The position numbers and the translations under genes are program-made. Below, piece by piece: positions 24,101 to 31,407 of a stretch of DNA of 64,000 nt. How positions within the stretch are numbered: position 1 is the first letter of the stretch; each line of letters opens with the position of its first letter. The notes beneath the pieces were generated by a model that worked only from the letters and a program-made list of their open reading frames with translations, had not been told where the DNA came from and did not search any database. The DNA comes from Brachionus rotundiformis. Lineage: Eukaryota > Rotifera > Eurotatoria > Ploima > Brachionidae. The stretch covers positions 248,001 to 312,000 of the forward strand of contig JAESIW010000124.1 in NCBI GenBank assembly GCA_016802295.1, read 5' to 3'.

Positions 24101-25776
24101 ATTTTAGATCATAGTACTGCATTGTGAAACAACAGATTTAAAAGTTGGCTTGAGTCGGTGTTGTAGTTATTGAGAGAACTACAACATATACTTTAATTTG
24201 TCAATGGGACTTAAACTCAAACTTAAATAATAAATAATAATAAAGAAGACAACAGGAGCTATCTGCCATTTAATATCAAGTGATCGCCTGATCAAGGTTT
24301 AAGCTCTAGTATTTAACACTGTGTAAAATAGATGTTGGACGAGCTACTAATTATTCTTGTTATATTTTCTTTATTATTTGTTGGACTAGAAGAGATCATT
24401 TATTAACAAGGTATTAACAATACTAAGTTAATTTCACTGTTTTGGCTTAGAAAAAGCCTTCCGCCATTCTCACCATTTTTTTTAAAAAGTCAAAGAAATT
24501 AATATCAGGCTTGGTTATAAGTCACAGTTTTAAGTCAAATAAATTACTTATAATTTGCAAACGAGTTTTTATTAAGAAATTTTCTAAAAATAAAAAAAAA
24601 ATAAAGAAAATTTTAACTATACAAACAGAAAAGACTTTGGCTAAGGAATTAGAAATAATTTACCAATTGGTGAAAAAAAGATAGCAAAAAATTGACTAAA
24701 CTGTTTATTCTTTGTTTAACTATTTAATAAAAAACTATTTAAAATTGCATAGATTTTTAAATCTCGATCAAACATAATTAAGAAATAATTTAAATTTTGC
24801 TCTCTTAAAATAAACTATCTAAATTATTTCAAAATATAATTAAAGATAACTTTTAAAATTGATTGCTATCTTAACAATTGAAAATGAATGTAGGCATAGA
24901 ACAAGTTTATACTTAAAGTTCTTCTAATTAATTTTCAACAATGCTTCGAAATTAAATTAATTTCGAGCTTAAAATTAATATTGTTTTTTTCATTTTTATA
25001 AATGCTTATGTAGAAAAATGAGCACTAATGACTTGAAAGAAATGTCTATTAATTAGTAAAATTAATAAACAAAAAGTTAATTTTAAATTTATTTAATAAT
25101 TGGTTTATTAGCGCCAAAGACATTAAGTCCAGGGCGACAAATTTACTGAGACGCAGGCACACAGACGCCTCGTTTATAGACAAAGGTCTGATGCCGTCTC
25201 GCGAAGAGATATACAAATGGCAAACTTCATTCGACCACTTGCTCAGACACAAATGTAAGCCAGAAAGAAAAGCTTTAAGTGGTACTAATGATATTTTTTT
25301 TAGATGGTATAGCGCTGTTTCGCGGCTTCTTGAAGACCGAGTTCAGCGAGGAAAACATCGAGTTCTGGCTCGAATGTGAGGAGTACAAGTACACCAGCAA
25401 AGATGTGAAGCGAGCAGCCAAGTCGAAAAAAATCTACCAAGACTATGTGGCTATTGGCTCGCCCAAGGAGGTCAATTTGGACATAGAGTTGAGAGCGCAC
25501 ACGGCACAGAACATTCTCAATCCCAGTCATGACACTTTTGACAGAGCTCAGAAAAGAATCCAGGCACTTATGGAGAAAGACTCGTACCCGAGGTTCCTCG
25601 AGTCCAGTCTGTACAAAAATCTGCTTGGTTCTTACAGCCCGCCGATCAGCGAGCACAAAACAAATCCACTTTGTGTGTCCAGCGAAAATTTGTCATCAAC
25701 CAGCAGTTCAAAAAGTATTCAATTAAATTTGAATAAGCTGTTTACCAAAACAACTCAGAGCGATTCCCAAGATTAG
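5086..25776 (+). CDS. RGS-domain protein (R4-type), four coding exons, 735 residues
   Basis: Regulator of G-protein signalling: a GTPase-activating protein that should switch off Gi/o- or Gq-class alpha subunits at the membrane. Exons: 5086-6159, 16073-16590, 25112-25254, 25304-25776. All junctions are GT..AG and phases match (0; 2, making TT|C Phe 531; 1, making T|AT Tyr 579), giving an open 735-residue frame. Residues 1-530 are Ser/Asn-rich, low complexity and without a recognised domain. Residues 532-545 (AKDIKSRATNLLRR) resemble the amphipathic R4 lead-in (AKDMKHRLGFLL in RGS4). The RGS domain spans about 567-686 and keeps the Galpha contacts: Glu595-Asn596 in SEENIEFW (RGS4 Glu87/Asn88) and Asn648 in AQNILNP (RGS4 Asn128). 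ATG 5086 has an in-frame TAA two codons upstream. R4 members are usually about 200 residues, so the N-terminal extension is unusual. The RGS part is certain; the join to exons 1-2 is inferred from phase and splice sites. Confidence 0.85.
6704..7624. mobile_element. pogo-like TIR transposon, non-autonomous, TA target duplication
   Basis: The left end reads TA-CTGTCAAATGGGGTAA and the right end TTACCCCAACTGACAG-TA, so the termini are inverted repeats starting CTGTCA and flanked by TA on both sides (6702-6703 and 7625-7626), as in Tc1/mariner/pogo elements. A subterminal GGGGTA..TG.GATAA motif is repeated inside both ends and near 6900. It encloses only a short minus-strand frame with a psq-type helix-turn-helix; no DDE catalytic region fits in 921 bases. 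A second, right-end-only copy is at 18566-18852. Confidence 0.8.
6907..7182 (-). pseudogene. psq/CENP-B-type HTH remnant of a pogo transposase
   Basis: The 91-residue frame contains KYTQETLEKALDEIKLKVLN followed by IHQASVRYSIPYATLHTRI at about residues 15-53, the pipsqueak-like helix-turn-helix of pogo/Tigger transposases (Y..e.l..Al..ik.....i..As..y.ip..TL..r). It starts MSTKNFNKKFKK and after the domain turns into low-complexity residues. The catalytic domain is missing. It could only bind DNA, presumably the element's own ends. Confidence 0.7.
8240..8600 (-). pseudogene. LINE family D reverse transcriptase C-terminal fragment
   Basis: The minus frame (stop near 8249, open to 8476) reads IQNSAVRSTLKSKYEPP and, later, NRVFELSEKHIRGGLVN, the post-palm pattern QN.A.R..LK.....P and the block NR.FEL.E+.I. 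Upstream (8480-8600) it aligns with the flank of the related copy at 9100-9490: GCTGAATTTTG and AGGCCCCATTTTT are shared. The palm is absent. Confidence 0.6.
9100..9830 (-). pseudogene. LINE family D reverse transcriptase fragment
   Basis: The minus-strand frame 9522-9803 includes YLVELEQWLFKWKKKIADEK, the conserved segment just after the FADD palm motif (L..LE.W...WK....P.K). Below it, 9100-9490 aligns with the 8240-8600 fragment, so this is a longer but degenerate copy of the same family with stops and frameshifts. FADD itself is not preserved. Confidence 0.6.
10435..10617 (-). other. unidentified coding-like stretch on the antisense strand of RGS intron 1
   Basis: The minus strand is open for about 60 codons, with higher GC and protein-like composition (for example FKFKGDHIKTQVPSGIPKN and SYLDLEPHKNIPAPDLNK) and ends at TGA (10435-10437). 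I recognise no family. It could be a last exon of a nested minus-strand gene or a piece of transposon gag; no partner exons were found. Confidence 0.3.
12500..12720 (-). pseudogene. LINE ORF2 C-terminal fragment
   Basis: The minus strand reads KLKERRQRADSIEYCKIS followed by RLSRLDWYKPNKLMSSII then stop, which fits the extreme C-terminal block of many LINE reverse transcriptases (L..RR.R.DLI..YKI..GL..LDW). The 69-residue plus-strand ORF over the same bases is hydrophobic antisense shadow. Confidence 0.5.
12835..13315 (+). repeat. interspersed repeat, copy 2
   Basis: Outer blocks match 4137-4398. The inner part (about 12890-13165), absent from copy 1, includes a relatively GC-rich run around 13060-13130 with short inverted words (GAAGTTTTCGAAGGAACTTC). 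Either this is an insertion in copy 2 or a deletion in copy 1. Confidence 0.65.
14370..14690 (+). repeat. LTR-like repeat, partial copy
   Basis: Shares with 23893-24190 and the minus-strand copies 24250-24425 and 27067-27371 the ordered words CTTCTAGTCCAACAAATAAT, CAACATCTATTTTACACAGT and TTGTAGTTATT.AGAGAACT. The beginning of the unit is lost. See 23893-24190 for the best copy. Confidence 0.55.
14716..15078 (+). mobile_element. 5'-truncated LINE family B insertion with 28-bp target-site duplication
   Basis: The insert (about 14760-15050) matches the last part of the LINE at 58413-59705: TTTGGATTTTTCTACTCAAG, TTTATGACATGGGC (C/A) CTAGCCTG and TGATTAACCTT are shared. It is flanked by a direct repeat, TGAAATAAAATTTTAAAATG plus AGTGCCCC at 14716-14743 and the same with two mismatches at 15051-15078. 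That is the hallmark of target-primed reverse transcription and fixes the 3' end of the element near 15050. Confidence 0.8.
16073..16590 (+). CDS. RGS gene, exon 2 (residues 359-530)
   Basis: Open from AKFKSDTNFLSNFDYESK through LKFRSKSSTQLVNQ to SNVKSMAAN, with acceptor CAAAG at 16072 after a T-run and donor GTAAGC at 16591. Ser/Asn/Lys-rich like exon 1, with clearly higher GC and unbiased codon use compared with the flanking DNA, supporting real coding. No domain is recognised. Phase 0 at the start and phase 2 at the end fit exons 1 and 3 exactly. Confidence 0.75.
18077..18307. mobile_element. hAT-type MITE with perfect 8-bp target duplication
   Basis: Two arms of about 75 bases (18084-18153 and 18233-18307) are near-perfect reverse complements: the left arm contains TTTTTGATCAAATTTCAAGC and GCTCAATCTTGCTCAAACAT, and the right arm their complements. 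The element starts and ends with AGCAAA in inverted orientation and is flanked by CTATTTCA on both sides (18069-18076 and 18308-18315). An 8-bp duplication points to the hAT superfamily. Confidence 0.8.
18466..18532 (-). repeat. left part of a repeat split by a TIR element (family of 27395-27625)
   Basis: TTGTGAATTTCAAAAACAAA, CAGAA and TTTTGATAAATT run antiparallel to 27541-27610. The matching remainder (TTTAAAAAAATACTGC) resumes at about 19221, on the other side of the TIR element 18533-19211. Confidence 0.65.
18533..19211. mobile_element. TIR element (16-bp perfect ends) carrying a pogo fragment
   Basis: AACGGGTGCCCAATAA at 18533-18548 and its exact reverse complement at 19196-19211. The flanks together reconstitute a repeat present uninterrupted near 27500-27610, which confirms that the interval is an insertion. 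Inside is the right end of the pogo-like element (18566-18852) and about 340 bases without a coding frame. No clear target duplication. Superfamily unassigned. Confidence 0.65.
18566..18852. mobile_element. right-end fragment of the pogo-like element (as 7341-7624)
   Basis: Nearly base-for-base identical to 7341-7624 (GGTTCTACAAAAAAGTTAGT, AATCCTATCACGAGCAATGA, CCCCAACTGACAG), differing at only a few positions. High identity between the two copies implies recent activity or recent duplication. The left end and the HTH frame are missing. Confidence 0.8.
19231..19362. repeat. short palindromic element
   Basis: AATACTGCGACATTGTGCAA onward is the imperfect reverse complement of the sequence ending TTGCACTATGTCGGAGTATT, with a spacer of about 50 bases. 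It resembles a foldback MITE; part of one arm recurs near 27500-27535 (GGTGCACAATTTTGCAGTAT). Confidence 0.5.
21928..22176 (-). other. unidentified exon-like frame, antisense within RGS intron 2
   Basis: The minus strand is open for over 80 codons to TAA at 21928-21930, with protein-like composition: FKGDPGQITSLNLLYKHIVK, then FTDLAISHAPPEVRNIILYL, then LLGKWKADREKNTSALLQAR. A pyrimidine-rich stretch followed by CAG/AAG acceptors (exon start near 22176 or 22166) precedes it, so it looks like a terminal exon. I recognise no family. No upstream exon was found: the next 900 bases upstream are an RTE LINE. It may be a nested gene, a gene fragment or transposon gag. Confidence 0.4.
22318..23108 (-). 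pseudogene. RTE-type LINE reverse transcriptase, 5'-truncated
   Basis: The minus frame 22532-23077 has LEDLDFADDLVLISS (the FADD catalytic pair), then GLEINGAKTKVM, LNEFTYLGSTIS, YNGVVKATLMYGSECW and FHTGSLRRILGI, in the order seen in RTE-clade/craniofacial-protein-like reverse transcriptases. After a frameshift the C-terminal RRRKVGRPAVTW block is visible near 22330-22390. Upstream it begins at LSSTLFLILIDYVM and is cut at about 23108. Related fragments: 33780-34040, 44038-44122, 50500-51560. Confidence 0.85.
23360..23580 (+). pseudogene. LINE reverse transcriptase fragment (fingers/palm start)
   Basis: The plus strand reads RLKNVIKSINHKTAVGLDQV, a stop, then VFKNF and later VSKLEKIINNKILNWAEEKN. 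This matches the start of the RT domain (l..lk..KspG.D.I.....k then lsKi.Ek.i..ri..w). Contains at least one stop. Different family from the neighbouring antisense RTE copy. Confidence 0.6.
23893..24190 (+). repeat. LTR-like repeat, best copy (about 300 bases)
   Basis: Begins TGTTTGTCCGGATCTGCTAG and ends TTGAGAGAACTACAACA, i.e. TG..CA termini as in solo LTRs, with a terminal hairpin (TGTAGTT/AACTACA). A minus-strand copy is at 27067-27371 (CGCGAACCACCAGATCC, GATCCGGGCAAAC); partial copies at 14370-14690 and 24250-24425. No polymerase ORF or primer-binding site is seen nearby, so a Penelope-like or other repeat is possible. Confidence 0.6.
24250..24425 (-). repeat. LTR-like repeat, inverted partial copy
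   Basis: The minus strand shares CTTCTAGTCCAACAAATAAT, CCAACATCTATTTTACACAG and TGTTAAATACTA with the other copies. It faces the 23893-24190 copy, so the pair forms a loose inverted repeat. Confidence 0.55.
25112..25254 (+). CDS. RGS gene, exon 3 (amphipathic lead-in and RGS helix 1)
   Basis: Acceptor TTATTAG at 25111, donor GTAAGC at 25255. Encodes AKDIKSRATNLLRRRHTDAS, then PSREEIYKWQTSFDHLLRHK. The W..s...Ll.h pattern opens the RGS domain and runs directly into GIALFRGFLK of exon 4 once the 49-base intron is removed. Confidence 0.9.
25255..25303 (+). other. 49-base intron with consensus branch site
   Basis: GTAAGC at the donor, TACTAAT at 25283-25289, a T run, then TAG at 25301-25303. 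It interrupts a codon for Tyr579 in phase 1 inside the RGS domain. This is the best single piece of evidence for the splice signals used in this genome. Confidence 0.9.
25304..25776 (+). CDS. RGS gene, exon 4 (most of the RGS domain and C-terminus)
   Basis: Encodes FRGFLKTEFSEENIEFWLEC, KKIYQDYV, KEVNLDIELRAHTAQNIL and ALMEKDSYPRFLESSLYKNL: an uninterrupted RGS fold. Then a Ser-rich tail of about 50 residues ends at TAG (25774-25776). No GoLoco, GGL or DEP domain follows, consistent with the R4 subfamily. Confidence 0.95.
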
Positions 25777-26077
25777 TAAACTCTGGCCTGAATTTCGTCA
25801 AACGAACTTGTCTCTCTCTTTCTCTCTTGAGTCCCGTTATCCCTCAATATATAGTGTATATATATCACATTTATTAATAGCTTTATTTATTTTTTTCTGT
25901 TGAGCACCAAGTGAGATGCAATTTATCTTATTTTTTAATTTGTTATTTAATCATTCGATTTTTCTAGTCATCAATTTTTTTAATTTTTAATTGTTATTTT
26001 AATTGAGCTATTGCCAATTATTTTATGTATGTTTGACTTTTTTTTCAGTCAGATTTCAGTCTTTTTTATTTTAATTA

Positions 26078-26083
26078 AATAAA
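26078..26083 (+). terminator. putative RGS polyadenylation signal
   Basis: AATAAA about 300 bases after the stop codon, in T-rich DNA; a second AATAAA lies about 55 bases further on near 26135. In DNA this AT-rich such hexamers are frequent, so which one is used is unknown. Confidence 0.35.
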
Positions 26084-27066
26084 AAATTTATTTTAATTTG
26101 TTTTATTTTCATTCTCAATTTGTGTGTTATCTTAGAAATAAAGAAAGATTTATTTGATTTGGGGTATGGAGCAGATGCTTTGAATTCTTATGAGACATGT
26201 AACATTTTTGAAAAAAAAATCTTGTAACTGATTTTAACTCAGAATATATTCCAAAAAATAAAAAAGGTGAATTTTTAAGAGTAAAAGCGTGAAACAGTAA
26301 GAATCTTGCCGGTAGGGCACGGCCAAGGTTTTTTAAAAAGTTATGCGCTGAAGAATGTGCAAGTATGCAAGTCGAAGTTGAGTTGAAATGCAGCTCAAAG
26401 TGTCATGGTAAAAATTCTATTTGTAAAAAGTGTGACTACTAATTGTAAAATATATTGATTCTATTTACAGCTAAGATACACTTTCTGACTACTATACATG
26501 AGCCACTAACTTTGAAAATAGTTAAATTTAGCTTTTATAATTACTTTTAACTAAATCCCCTAAGTCCAGAGCAATATTTTAGGGCTACTATTTTAGGGAC
26601 TGACAAAATTTAATCAAAGTATAGACTAATTTATAGAATTTACTGACAATCGCAGCAAGAACTACTACTACTACTACTAATTATTATGTTTATTGAACTA
26701 AATTAATTATAAAAGGATAAATTAAAATACGGATTGACAAAACTCGCAAAACTGTCTTGATAAAATATTTGATTAAAAAAGCCTTTTTTGTTTGTAATTT
26801 TTTCCATATTTTTGACCTAACTTTTAATTCTTGCAAAATTTTAAATAAACTCTAAACTTTGACTTGTACTTTTGTGACTCAGACTTAAAACTGTGACCTA
26901 TAAACACTTGAATGTATGAATTAAATTATTGTTAGTTCTACAAAAAAAAAATTGGAAAAAATTAAAATTTTATAAACATCATTTTATTTCCAAGGATTTA
27001 TCCGGAGAAACTACTGAACATATCAAGTGGAGTATTTTTTTTTGAAAATTTCAAAAACAAACAGTA

Positions 27067-27371
27067 GTTCTCTCAATAACTACAACAACGACTCTACACA
27101 TCGTAAATGTCTATAGTTCCACAGTGCAATACTATGATATCATGCGCATACTAAGTCGTTAGTATTTAGCACTGTGTAAAATATTAGACATGGTCGATTA
27201 GAAGAAAAACTTTAGAATTATTTTGTTTTTTTTCTTTTCCCCTTTTTCTTTATTATTTGTTCAGGCTATAAGTGGCCATTTATTAATAAAGTTATTAATA
27301 TTCAACTATTGATTTTTTTTATTATTTGTGTTATAACCGCGAACCACCAGATCCTAACCGATCCGGGCAAA
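27067..27371 (-). repeat. LTR-like repeat, inverted full-length copy
   Basis: The reverse complement aligns over its length with 23893-24190: it starts TTTGCCCGGATC, contains TGGTTCGCGGTTATAACACA and ends GTAGTTATTGAGAGAACTAC. The two copies are opposite in orientation and 3 kb apart across the RGS 3' end, so they are independent insertions rather than the two ends of one element. Confidence 0.6.
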
Positions 27372-27394
27372 CTTATTTATTTATTAAAGTTTTC

Positions 27395-27625
27395 TAACAA
27401 AAAGACAAAAAGTTAAGCATCAATAAGACTTAAATTGATTATTGATTTTTTTTTACCTAAAAAAACGAAAATTAAGTTTTTATTTTTGGTTAAAAACGAT
27501 GCTACAAAGAATGGTGCACAATTTTGCAGTATTTTTTTAAATTTTAGTAAATTTCAATTTATCAAAAAGAAAGAACATTTTTTCTGTTTGTTTTTGAAAT
27601 TCACAATACCATTTTTTAAGTTTTT
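27395..27625 (+). repeat. interspersed repeat (copies at 47975-48165 and, split, around 18466-19240)
   Basis: Shares TAAGACTTAAATTGATTATT and CTGTTTGTTTTTGAAATTCA then CAATACCATT with 47975-48165. The reverse complement of its second half flanks the TIR element at 18533-19211. The 77-residue ORF here is T-rich low complexity. Confidence 0.65.
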
Positions 27626-28164
27626 AAGTTTTTATGTTTCTTTGCCATATGAAACTCTAAACACTTGATGTTTTTCATTAATTCTCCTGATAGTAGCATC
27701 TTTATTTCTTTTTCTCAATTTAAATTCCAGTTGTTAAGGATGTTTTTTGCACCTATTATCTTCACATTTACGACTAACACGTACCAAACCAATTTCAGAG
27801 ACTTCTCTGAAAAATTTAGTTGAAGGACCATTATCTGCTCCTCAAATGCACAGTACTTGCCCTCTTTTAGCCATAATTTGCATTTAAATAAAGATTAAGA
27901 TATCAATTAGTATTAATATTTACTAAAACAAGAGCCATCGTATCCCAACAATAAAGATGGAATTTATGCATATTTAAATTATATTGTAACCAGTGTTGTA
28001 CAAAGTCGTAAAGTCGAATTTTTTTTTAAACCAAATCATTTTAGTTGACTTTAAATTTTTTTTTTTAAACAAAATTCATCAAAACTGATTTGAAACTTTT
28101 ATTTTTCAAAATAAATGTCTAAAATACTAAATGAGATCAAAAAACCAAGAATTCTAATTTTAAG

Positions 28165-28310
28165 ATGTCGCTTTTCTTTTTTTATCGATTCCGGCATCAT
28201 CAAGTCCAGTTGAGTGTCTTTTCTCAAAATCAGGATACATAAACAGACCAAAAATAGGAGAGTTTTCCTTCAATCTTTTTCGCTCTCAAACAGGAACCCC
28301 AAACCTGTGT
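28165..28310 (+). pseudogene. hAT transposase C-terminal (dimerisation) fragment
   Basis: The frame reads IPASSSPVECLFSKSGYINR P then decays. IPASS.p.ER.FS..g.i...R is the diagnostic hATC motif; here Arg of ER is Cys. Only this short piece survives. Confidence 0.7.
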
Positions 28311-28639
28311 ACCGTGCTTTTCAAATTTTTTAATAAAAATTTTGTTTATATAAGTTATGTGAATTTAGAAAAAAAATATCTAGTTAGAGTCAAGATAGAG
28401 ACTTGACTTTTATTAGACTTTTAAATTACCTTTTTTTTTACTTTTGCCCAAGTCTGATTGTAACCAGCAACAATTCAATCAATTTGACTAACTTAGATAC
28501 TTAATTAAAGATGATAAATCCTATTTTTGATACTCAATAAATAGATTAATATTAAAATGTTAAGATAAGAATTTTTTTTGAAGTTTATTTAATATTATCT
28601 AATCACTGGAGAGAAAAATTGTATAATGAAATGAAAATA

Positions 28640-29960
28640 ACATTGGATCTGTAAAGAAGGCTTATTCGGCCTTTGCCGCCACACATCTCTGACCGCCAGT
28701 GTTTGCTCAGACAAATGATCAACTTTTGATCACTGGCTCAAGAAGATTCAATTTGGACAGGCCAGCCACACAGCCCGTCTTGCGTGACCAGCACAAACGC
28801 CGATTCTCATTAATTCATCAACATTTTTCCTGGAATCACTTGAACAAACACAACTTGATCTTCTCAAGTGCTAATTCTTGCTAATTCATTACTAAAGTCA
28901 TGTTTTGTTGTTGTTCTAAGAGCTACTTGATTTTGAACGGATTACTGGCAAATAACATGAGCTTAATTCCTTTTCGGAAATGTTGAATTAGACTTGTTTA
29001 CTTAACGCATTTGTTTCTCATTCTAGACGTGTCAGGACGTGACATTTCTTATCTTAAGTTTGAGTGGCTGGCCTCCAAAGTGGATTAAACGATTAAATCG
29101 CATGATTAAGATGGAATCAAATTTTGAATTAACTTAGAATTTCTTCAGGGATGATGTATGCTAATCATTTTATTGAAGCGTTGAATTTGTCACTCGGATT
29201 CCGAACTACTAAATCCCAAGTCACTCATCCGAGACTAAATTTCAATCAGCAATGATGATAAATTTTAGATTAGCAAAATTGATTAAGCAATAAAACAAAT
29301 ATATCAATTTATCAACATAAACAATAACATTAGTTCATGCTGATTTTTTGAATAGTTTACTTTTATTTGACTCCAGGCCCAGTCATGCAATCATAATTGA
29401 GTCCTTAAAACATCATTTAGAGTAATACAACCTTCGATAGAGCAATTCCCAGCTTGATTCAATTAAAACAAATAATTAATGCTGATTGATCTAAACAAAT
29501 AGGAAAACTATTAATTTTCTAATTGCTCTTATTTGTTGTCACATGCACTTAAATGTCTAATTGAACTCATTTGGATTTGAGCAAATTTTAATAAGCCGAT
29601 ATTTTAATTATTATTTATTCAATTGATTAAAATTGAAACAGAATTTATTTTAATTTATTTGAAGAAATTAATAAAAGTGAAAATATTCTTTAATCTTTTT
29701 GTTTGTTTACTTATAAAAAAAATTTGAGTTTATTTAAAAATTTGTTGAATAGAACAACTCCTTTGAAGACCTAATTGATGAAATGCGCTAGCTGTTTAAA
29801 CATGTCTGAGTTTGCCCGGTCTTGTCTCGAGCGTCAATTCTGATTGGAGCAAGTGACTAGTTAAGTTGCAACACTGCTGTTCATGAGCCGAGCCCCATTC
29901 TCTCGAGCTAAAAAACACTCTGTTCTCTCAAATAGGAGAGACTTGCATGTATTTTAGAAG
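28640..29960. promoter_or_regulatory. GC-richer non-coding island downstream of the bZIP gene
   Basis: Less AT-rich and less repetitive than its surroundings but without a convincing ORF on either strand. It contains a tandem pair ACGTGTCA/ACGTGACA (29027-29034 and 29037-29044), a palindromic TGATCAACTTTTGATCA near 28716, and GTTGCAACACTGC near 29864. Such islands in compact AT-rich genomes are candidate enhancers or short unrecognised exons. Low confidence in function. Confidence 0.25.
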
Positions 29961-30636
29961 TTTATGGTCAAATTTCAAAGTGTTGTAATTTTTTACAACA
30001 AATTAGAAATTGACAAAATTTTTCAAACTTATATATTTAATTTTTAGAACGGTTATTTCTTTTAGATAATCCATGAATTTTTTAAGCCAAGTTAAAAAGA
30101 ATTTTAATCAAAATCGAATGGTGTTAAGACCTCCCTTTTCGCCCAATTAGGAAATGTATTGCTGTTGTTTATCCTGGGTCTTCTTAGCAATGGAATGTGT
30201 TACGATATGAAATTAACCTTCTATTTCATTCTAAATTAATCTTTTTTGTACTTATTATCATTATTATTTCAGAAAACACATCTTGGGCTATGATAAAGGC
30301 AATATTAACTACTAGCAGTTTTAAATCGACTTTTTGAATTGAGTGAGAGACATGTTCCTATGAATGCTAGCTTGGACTTTGAGAAAACATTATTTTAATT
30401 AAATAAATAGTTTTTAAAAAATTTTTTTTTTATTTCCGGAGTAGTTTCATCTAAAAAAGGGTTAAAATATTCATTAATTAATACTCAAGCGTATGATCAA
30501 AATAAAAAATTCTTTCCAGGATTTAACATAATACAAAAGAGTGCCAAATTCCAAGTGAACTTAATTCCAGTCGAATGAAACAATTTGATTTTTGATATTA
30601 AAATTTTTTTCTTATTTTTTTTTTAATTAGTAATTT

Positions 30637-30642
30637 TATTCA
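30637..30642 (-). terminator. putative bZIP polyadenylation signal
   Basis: AATAAA on the minus strand about 90 bases beyond the stop codon of the bZIP ORF. Confidence 0.4.
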
Positions 30643-30732
30643 CAAAAATAAATAACAAAAAATACAAATAAAGAAATAGTGAAAAAAAAAATAAAACAAA
30701 AATCACCGACATTTACATTTTATAGTTTAAAT

Positions 30733-31407
30733 TTAGACATTGTTGGACGAATTGGCAGCGACAGCGACTGCAGCGGCCGCAGCGGAGTTAGAAGCCGCGT
30801 AAAGCATGGCCCTGAGCTTCTCAGTCTCTGTCTTCATGAGCGCCAATTCGGTCCTAAGCTGCAAATTTTCCTGTTCCAAGTAGACAACTCTGACCGAAAT
30901 GTGCTCTTCTTTGCTGCGTCTGAGGTCCCTGGAGCGTTTGGCGCTCTCGTTGTTCTTTCTTCTCTTTTCCCAGTAGGCCTCGTCCTTGTTCTCGACAGGA
31001 ATGGGCCGGCGCTTTTTGGTCGGATGAGCGCCCGGCTTGGCATAGGCAAAATCGGGCTGTGGCGAGGCCAGACTGCCGCTGGAGGTGTCCGAGCCGGACG
31101 AGCCGATCGAGTTGCGGCTGAACACTTGTCCGTACTGGGCCTGGTTGTGGTAGTATGCGAAATTGTAGCCGGTGTCCTGAGGGTAGTATGTGTAGTTGTA
31201 CTGTGGATACTGGTACTGGTTGTGCAGGGGCAGTTTGTTGGTGAGGCAGGAGAGCGGGGCCGCGTGGGGCGTCGAGGCCGCCAGCTTGGCGTCCATGTGG
31301 CCCGGCGACGCTGGCACCTCGTCTATGGACGACACGGTCTCGTTCGGGTTCTCGTTCTCGCACTCTTCTGCGTACTTGAATCGCTTGGCACAGCTATATG
31401 ACATCAT
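30733..31407 (-). CDS. PAR/giant/NFIL3-type bZIP transcription factor, intronless, 224 residues
   Basis: A nuclear, dimeric sequence-specific transcription factor. N-terminal 1-130 is Tyr/Gln/Ser-rich (a YQYPQYNYTYYPQ run near 65-77), likely activation or repression sequence. The family-specific extension KKRRPIPVENKDEAYWEKRR (131-150) leads into the basic region KNNESAKRSRDLRR (151-164) with the invariant Asn153 and Arg160 of N..A.(K/R)SR. The zipper has heptad positions L177, L184, M191 and L198. The tail is Ala/Ser-rich. PAR and giant/NFIL3 factors share RR.IP...KDE.YWE+R++NN.AA+RSR; here the first A is S155. Start MM at 31407; no upstream ATG competes and a TATA-like box lies about 55 bases upstream. 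Length and single exon suit an insect giant/C. elegans ces-2-like gene. Whether it is PAR (activator) or NFIL3/giant (repressor) type cannot be told from sequence alone. Confidence 0.93.
   Translation of the reverse strand: MMSYSCAKRFKYAEECENENPNETVSSIDEVPASPGHMDAKLAASTPHAAPLSCLTNKLPLHNQYQYPQYNYTYYPQDTGYNFAYYHNQAQYGQVFSRNSIGSSGSDTSSGSLASPQPDFAYAKPGAHPTKKRRPIPVENKDEAYWEKRRKNNESAKRSRDLRRSKEEHISVRVVYLEQENLQLRTELALMKTETEKLRAMLYAASNSAAAAAVAVAANSSNNV

Larger units (their letters stand above)
16591..25111 (+). other. RGS gene intron 2 (8.5 kb)
   Basis: GTAAGC..TTATTAG. It holds a hAT-type MITE (18077-18307), a nested TIR element with a pogo fragment inside (18533-19211), a palindrome (19231-19362), an unidentified antisense exon-like frame (21928-22176), an antisense RTE-type LINE (22318-23108), a sense LINE fragment (23360-23580) and LTR-like repeats (23893-24425). 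In 16595-18060, 19370-21920 and 24430-25110 I see no feature beyond AT-rich sequence. Confidence 0.7.
26140..30636. other. intergenic region between the RGS and bZIP genes
   Basis: Convergent intergenic DNA. Contains an LTR-like repeat (27067-27371), an interspersed repeat (27395-27625), a hAT transposase relic (28165-28310) and a GC-richer island (28640-29960). A run of ACT repeats is at 26668-26683. The plus ORFs at 27435 and 28699 look like no known protein. Confidence 0.5.

Noticed and set aside
27435..27668. 77-residue plus ORF
   Set aside because: T-rich low complexity within an interspersed repeat.
30679..31401. 240-residue plus-strand ORF
   Set aside because: Antisense shadow of the bZIP coding region; Val/Leu/Arg-rich with no domain, while the minus strand carries an intact bZIP.
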